A DNA stretch of 10,541 bases from Acidobacteriota bacterium (lineage in GTDB: Bacteria; Acidobacteriota; Polarisedimenticolia; QHYA01), in the NCBI GenBank assembly GCA_003223995.1, contig QHYA01000002.1, positions 1 through 10,541 on the forward strand, given 5' to 3'. This document shows positions 6,995 to 10,541 of this stretch, in pieces. The notes beneath the pieces are model-generated. The model ran no database searches and had not been told where the DNA came from. It saw only the letters and a program-made list of their open reading frames with translations. The stretch's first letter is position 1. Each line of letters begins with the position of its first letter. Both the position numbers and the translations under genes were made by a program.

Positions 6995-9385
6995 TCAGAA
7001 TAGAGCGAGCTGCCTGCCTTCGCCCAGAACCTCTTGAAAGGACGTGTTGAAGTTGATGAGTACCGCGTTGGCGATCGGAGCGAGCTGCCGGTCGATGTAG
7101 TGCTCGTAGTCGGGGGGAGCTGTGAGCTGACCGACCGGTTCCGGCCCGGCAAGTGTCACGACGTATTCGATGCTTCGTCCCGGATTTCCGCTGAGCTTGC
7201 GCGCCGCCTTCACGTGAGGCGGTGTCGTCTCCGTGTACTCCTCCATCCGCTTCCGAAGCGCCTTCCGGTACACGAGGAGAGCGTCGTGCCGCCCTTCCCG
7301 CACTTCCCGGACGAGCCCACGGATGTAAGGCTCCAGAGGCTCTCCCGCGAAGACGCGCCGGATCAGCTCCTGCTGGAAGTTCCTTGCGAGGCGCGTCCAG
7401 TCGCGGCGGACCGATTCCAGCCCCACGAAGACGATCTCCTCCCGGTTCTCCCCGCCTCGCCCCGGCTCGCGCAGCGTCAGCCCCGCGTAGCGCTTCTTCG
7501 ATCCGGCCGTTTCCCCTCGCGAAGTCGGCAGGAAGAGCTTGCGGAAGAGGGTCTGGAACTCGAGGGAGAGCCGGCTCTCGACCCTGTGGCGGTTCAGAAT
7601 CTCGGAAGCAAGCTCGCCGTTGAGCCGGGCGGCGAGCCTCTCTCCCATTTGTCGCGCCTCCATAGGATCCGCGACGCCCGAACGGACGAAAATCGAGTCG
7701 GTATCGCCGTAGAGCACCTCATAGCCGAGCCCCTCGACGCGCTCGCGCGTCCAGAAGAGGATGGCCTGGCCGAAGGAAGTGATCGCGTTGGCGACGGCCG
7801 GGATGGCGAAACGGCAGCCGGGAGCGGCCAGGACGCCGAAGAAGGAATTCATCAGGATCTTGATCGCCTGAGAGGCGATCTCGTCCCCCTCGCGGCGCGC
7901 CCGTTCCCGCTCCGGGAAGAGCCTGTCGAGCATTGCGGGAAGGATCCCCGGATCTCGCCGGAAGCAGGCCCCGTTCGGGGCCCGGATCAGGTCCGCCTCG
8001 CCGTGGGAGGGCTCCGGCTCCTGGACCCACGTGATCGGATCGATGTTGAAAGTGCGGATGATGCTCGGATACAGGCTGCGGTAGTCGAGGACCAGGATGT
8101 TCTCGTAAAGGCCCGGTCGCGGATCCAGCACCGCCCCTCCGATGGTTGGCTCGGCCGGCTCCTCGACGGCCGCGGTGGGCGCCACGAATCCCCTCCGCCG
8201 CAGCTCCCCGAGGTAAAGAAAATCGAACGCGGCGATGCTGGCTCCCACGCGCTCGAGAGGCATGCCGGTCAGCAGGGACCGCCGCACGGCGAGTGGCAGA
8301 AGGCGGGTCCGCCCGAGGATGTCCGACACCAGCCTCGCGGCGGTGAAATCGTAGTGAAGGAAGCGAGGGAGGTCCTCCCGCCAGCAGCGCTCGATGTCCT
8401 CGGCCGTGTGCGCCGGTCCCAGAACCTTTCCCTCTCCAAGCAGCGTCCGGGCCGCCGTCTCGAGCTTGTAGTCCTCGAGCCGGACGAAGCTTCCCTTCAG
8501 GAGCTGCATCGCGTCGAGCACCGCTCGGCCGGGCGCCTCCGCCCGGGAGGATCCGTAGTAGGAGGAGTCCTTGCGGATGCGAAGCTCGCCCGGAGCGCGG
8601 CCGAGGCCGGAGGCCACCCCAAGAGCGCGGCAGCGCCGTTCGATGACCGATAGGTCGAAGTCGATCACGTTCCATCCCGTGAGCACGTCCGGATCGATCT
8701 CACGAATTCGAGCGAGAAGGGCCGCGAGCAGCTCTCGCTCGCTTCTGAAGGGAAGGACACGGAAGGGGAGAGTCCCATGCGGGATCGCCAGCGTCTCGGC
8801 GGATTCCCTTTCTCCTCCGGCGCCGCGCTGGGGCGGCAGAAGCAGGAGGACCTCGGCTGCCGCCGGACCATGGAGCGCTGCCGAGTAGATCCGTTGCGCC
8901 CGAGGATCGGTCTCCAGGTCCAGTGAGAGCCAGCTGAGGCCGGGCGCGTGCTCTGCCGGGCCGATCTCGGGGTTCTCGAAGATGACTTCGCCCCTCTCCC
9001 CAGACCTTCCGCTTCCTTCTATCGCGATGCCCCCGCGGATGCCCCGATCGATCAGGAAGCGAATCGGAAAGCGGATATCGGCCTCGTAGAGTGGGACCCC
9101 GGACTCCGCCAAGCGCGAGCGGGCCGCTGCAAGGTCGGCGGGAATCTGGAAGACCAGCCGGCAGACCGGCTCTCCTCGGAGCGTCCGGAAGCCGGCTGCC
9201 TCCTCCACGCGCGCTCCTTCCTTTCGCGCGGCTTCAAGATCGGCGAGGCGTGCGAAGCAGTAAGGCCGGAACCGATCTTCGCGGATGAGGAAAGGCCGGC
9301 CAGTCTCGAGCCGTCCGTGGAGGTGCAGGACCGCCCGGCCGCCTTCGAGCCTGTAGGTCGGCTGAATGAGAAAACCAATCTGCAT
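6995..9385 (-). CDS. polB: DNA polymerase II (family B) with altered Exo III motif
   Basis: A family B DNA polymerase of the E. coli Pol II type, used in replication restart and damage tolerance. The 796 residues (E. coli 783) align along their whole length. The exonuclease domain has Exo I DLETD (D156, E158) and Exo II GWNVIDFD (N239, D244). Exo III reads YDFTA (Y345-A349), with alanine where family B enzymes have the third catalytic aspartate, so proofreading is doubtful. The polymerase domain is intact: motif A DYRSLYPSII (D434), motif B KILMNSFFG (F516 where Tyr is usual), motif C YGDTDS (D561, D563) and GSKKRYAGL. The C-terminus QLALF is a sliding-clamp-binding peptide like E. coli QLGLF. 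The ATG at 9385 is chosen because GAAGGAG lies 4 bases upstream and MQIGFL matches the family N-terminus. A 142-base gap separates it from the upstream cytochrome gene, so it may have its own promoter. Confidence 0.96.
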   Translation of the reverse strand: MQIGFLIQPTYRLEGGRAVLHLHGRLETGRPFLIREDRFRPYCFARLADLEAARKEGARVEEAAGFRTLRGEPVCRLVFQIPADLAAARSRLAESGVPLYEADIRFPIRFLIDRGIRGGIAIEGSGRSGERGEVIFENPEIGPAEHAPGLSWLSLDLETDPRAQRIYSAALHGPAAAEVLLLLPPQRGAGGERESAETLAIPHGTLPFRVLPFRSERELLAALLARIREIDPDVLTGWNVIDFDLSVIERRCRALGVASGLGRAPGELRIRKDSSYYGSSRAEAPGRAVLDAMQLLKGSFVRLEDYKLETAARTLLGEGKVLGPAHTAEDIERCWREDLPRFLHYDFTAARLVSDILGRTRLLPLAVRRSLLTGMPLERVGASIAAFDFLYLGELRRRGFVAPTAAVEEPAEPTIGGAVLDPRPGLYENILVLDYRSLYPSIIRTFNIDPITWVQEPEPSHGEADLIRAPNGACFRRDPGILPAMLDRLFPERERARREGDEIASQAIKILMNSFFGVLAAPGCRFAIPAVANAITSFGQAILFWTRERVEGLGYEVLYGDTDSIFVRSGVADPMEARQMGERLAARLNGELASEILNRHRVESRLSLEFQTLFRKLFLPTSRGETAGSKKRYAGLTLREPGRGGENREEIVFVGLESVRRDWTRLARNFQQELIRRVFAGEPLEPYIRGLVREVREGRHDALLVYRKALRKRMEEYTETTPPHVKAARKLSGNPGRSIEYVVTLAGPEPVGQLTAPPDYEHYIDRQLAPIANAVLINFNTSFQEVLGEGRQLALF

Positions 9386-9389
9386 CGAG

Positions 9390-9396
9390 CTCCTTC
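9390..9396 (-). promoter_or_regulatory. Shine-Dalgarno site deciding the polB start
   Basis: On the minus strand GAAGGAG precedes the ATG at 9385 by 4 bases. An in-frame ATG at 9400 and TTG at 9406 lie upstream of or within this site and lack one of their own. Confidence 0.75.
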
Positions 9397-9416
9397 GCAT
9401 CGGCAAAGCGCCGAGC

Positions 9417-9451
9417 CTCTCCCAAGAGCGATGTTAACGCAGTCGGGAGAG
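9417..9451. promoter_or_regulatory. Inverted repeat upstream of polB
   Basis: CTCTCCC (9417-9423) and GGGAGAG (9445-9451) form a perfect 7-bp dyad with a 21-base spacer, 32-66 bases before the polB ATG. The spacer holds a palindromic GTTAAC and a possible -10 (TAACAT on the minus strand), but no good -35. It could be an operator around the polB promoter. It is not a LexA box of any type I recognise. Confidence 0.3.
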
Positions 9452-9463
9452 TCGGCCGGCATC

Positions 9464-9537
9464 CGCTCACTGCAACCGCACAGAGGCCGCGGGCGTTTCG
9501 TGCTCGGATGGCGAAACCCGCCGAGGCTCAGTGAGCG
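9464..9537 (-). terminator. Long stem-loop spanning the cytochrome gene stop
   Basis: The outer arms CGCTCACTG (9464-9472) and CAGTGAGCG (9529-9537) pair perfectly over 9 bp and contain part of the stop codon. Inside is a second imperfect stem: 9489-9500 with 9512-9521, ten pairs with a two-base bulge. No U-tract follows, so it may protect the 3' end or attenuate read-through into polB rather than act as a textbook terminator. Confidence 0.45.
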
Positions 9538-9727
9538 ATCTGGGCCCAGTAGGTGGTGTAGTCGAATGCCGCGCTGTTCTGAGGATCATGGCAGCCCCGG
9601 CATGCCCGGGGGGTCTCCATGGCGCCGTAAGATGCTTTCGGATCTTTGATGTGCTCGGCGGCCGGACCATGGCAGGCCTCGCACTGGACATCGGTCATTT
9701 GCGGCGTCGAGGCGGGATCGGCCGCGC
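9528..9727 (-). pseudogene. C-terminal heme-binding part of the cytochrome gene, out of frame
   Basis: This is the displaced 3' end of the gene that enters at the right edge. In its own frame it reads ADPASTPQMTDV, then the heme-binding motifs CEACH and CRGCH, and ends FDYTTYWAQIAH before a TGA. Both the 'V-x-CE-x-CHGP...H' block and the 'NS..FDY..YW..I.H' ending are typical of bacterial cytochrome c554-like multiheme proteins, so the reading is genuine although no start codon or ribosome site belongs to it. It must have been continuous with the 9695-10541 frame; the frames join between 9723 and 9727. A one-base loss would restore reading, but the family pattern suggests a larger deletion (see findings). 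An assembly or read error is an alternative. Confidence 0.8.
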
Positions 9728-10541
9728 ATGGCACTCGGAGCACTTCAGCGCGCCGATGTAGGGAGCGATATCGGGCGGAGGATGCGAGGCCGCGGCCGCC
9801 TTCATGAGCTCTCTCGACTCCTCGTTGAAGCGCGTGACCGCCGCCTCGACGACCCTCGCGACATCGCGATCCTCCGGGACGGTCGTCTCGCCGAGATGGA
9901 TGTTCTCGAAGGCCAGCTCGTAGCCCTTCTCGGCACGGTCGATGGCGACCCGGACGAGCTCGCGGCCCCGATCCCCGGAGATGAACACCTTCGTCCGGCC
10001 GGAGCTTCTCGGTTCCTTCCATACGACATGGTCGGTGCCGACCAGAATGGCGTCGATCTCGGGAGACCTCAGGAGGATCTGATCGGCCGTAGCCTGGTCT
10101 CCGGCGGCCGCGACGATCACGAGGTCGGCATCCTGCCGGGCCTTCGGCAGGACCTCCAGGATCTCTGTCGCGGGGTCGGTGAGAATCAGGCTGCGGCCGC
10201 CGGGGCCGAAGGCGATACGTCTGCTCCTGTTGTCCGCCACGCCGATGATCGCGATGCGCAAGGTGTCGGGAGGTTTCGTCCGGAGTGGTTCGGGGGGGAG
10301 CCCCGAGGTCGCTCCAACGGGCACCTCGACCACTCGGTACGCCGGGAACGGTCGCTCTCCGGTGTCGTGGAAGCGAACATTGGCGGAGACATAAGGGAGG
10401 CTGGCCGGGAACAGGTAGCGCTCGAAGGGTCCGGAGTAGTTGACCAGCTCGCTCGGGCCGAGGTTCACCGCCGCATAGCGCATGTCCGCCATCGCCTGCA
10501 CGATCAGCTCGGAGGTTTCCGACTCCTGCTTGCTGTCGAAA
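9695..10541 (-). CDS. Metallophosphatase (5'-nucleotidase-like)/multiheme cytochrome c protein, partial and frameshifted
   Basis: The frame is open across the right edge, so the N-terminus with its metal ligands and export signal is not visible. The visible part resembles the later half of the UshA/5'-nucleotidase-type metallophosphatase domain: MRYAAVNLGPSEL (the 'gyDa..lG.hE' region), ASLPYVSANVRF (the 'fp.lsANv' strand), RIAIIGVAD, DLVIVAAAGD, and then DAILVGTDHV with VFISGDRGRELVRVAI. A helix-rich linker leads to YIGALKCSECH, a CXXCH heme-c attachment site. Reading then runs off frame and stops at 9695, while two more heme motifs continue in the frame of 9528-9727. Fusions of this phosphatase fold to cytochrome c554-like domains are known in metal- and sulfur-respiring bacteria; the substrate is unknown. 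Heme attachment implies a periplasmic location. With the frameshift as read, the product would lose its C-terminal hemes. Confidence 0.8.
   Translation of the reverse strand, partial: FDSKQESETSELIVQAMADMRYAAVNLGPSELVNYSGPFERYLFPASLPYVSANVRFHDTGERPFPAYRVVEVPVGATSGLPPEPLRTKPPDTLRIAIIGVADNRSRRIAFGPGGRSLILTDPATEILEVLPKARQDADLVIVAAAGDQATADQILLRSPEIDAILVGTDHVVWKEPRSSGRTKVFISGDRGRELVRVAIDRAEKGYELAFENIHLGETTVPEDRDVARVVEAAVTRFNEESRELMKAAAASHPPPDIAPYIGALKCSECHARPIPPRRRK

Noticed and set aside
4174..7152. A 992-residue open frame on the minus strand across sppA and the TPR gene
   Set aside because: It is antisense to sppA and out of frame with the TPR gene, both of which are conserved families. Its composition (rich in Arg, Pro, Gly, His) is that of a high-GC shadow frame.
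7034..8653. A 539-residue open frame on the plus strand opposite polB
   Set aside because: It is antisense to a complete DNA polymerase II with all polymerase motifs, and has no domain character of its own.
9728..10022. The upstream part of the 164-residue frame ending at 9528, taken as a separate gene
   Set aside because: Before 9727 this frame is a shadow of the metallophosphatase frame; only the part after the junction shows family motifs.
1..10541. A defence island, prophage, CRISPR or mobile-element system
   Set aside because: No transposase, integrase, phage, restriction, Cas or toxin-antitoxin gene was seen. Top6A and Pol II could belong to many contexts, and the neighbours are housekeeping-type genes.

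Overview
The window is GC-rich, densely coded bacterial DNA with short intergenic gaps and clear Shine-Dalgarno sites at several starts. An inner-membrane SppA-type signal peptide peptidase, a probable lipoprotein and a periplasmic-type multiheme cytochrome point to a diderm bacterium with respiratory metabolism. A bacterial topoisomerase VI A subunit and a bacterial-type DNA polymerase II would suit an uncultured or deep-branching high-GC phylum (Acidobacteriota, Eisenbacteria or Myxococcota are possible), but the sequence read by eye does not fix the phylum. No tRNA, rRNA, insertion sequence, phage gene or CRISPR array was seen.

Layout from left to right: (1) the 3' part of an RNase II/R-family exoribonuclease (+, to 1291); (2) a short gap with a G-quadruplex-capable tract, then a probable lipoprotein of unknown function (-, 1399-2274); (3) divergent from it, a small protein with a winged-helix-like N-terminus and a four-cysteine motif (+, 2351-2929); (4) tail to tail with that gene, a two-gene minus-strand operon in which a membrane-anchored TPR protein (5021-4080) runs directly into the topoisomerase VI A subunit (4075-2951); (5) divergent from the operon, sppA (+, 5212-6948); (6) convergent with sppA, DNA polymerase II (-, 9385-6995), ending in a canonical sliding-clamp-binding peptide; (7) upstream of polB on the same strand, a metallophosphatase/multiheme cytochrome c gene that enters from beyond the right edge and is broken by a frameshift, probably with loss of one heme-binding segment.

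The genes do not form one obvious pathway. They look like a mixed housekeeping set: RNA decay, membrane proteolysis, DNA topology and DNA repair synthesis. The points most worth a second look are the topoisomerase VI A subunit without its ATPase partner but coupled to a TPR gene, the DNA polymerase II whose Exo III aspartate is replaced by alanine, and the broken heme gene. Several gene ends carry stem-loops that overlap the stop codon.
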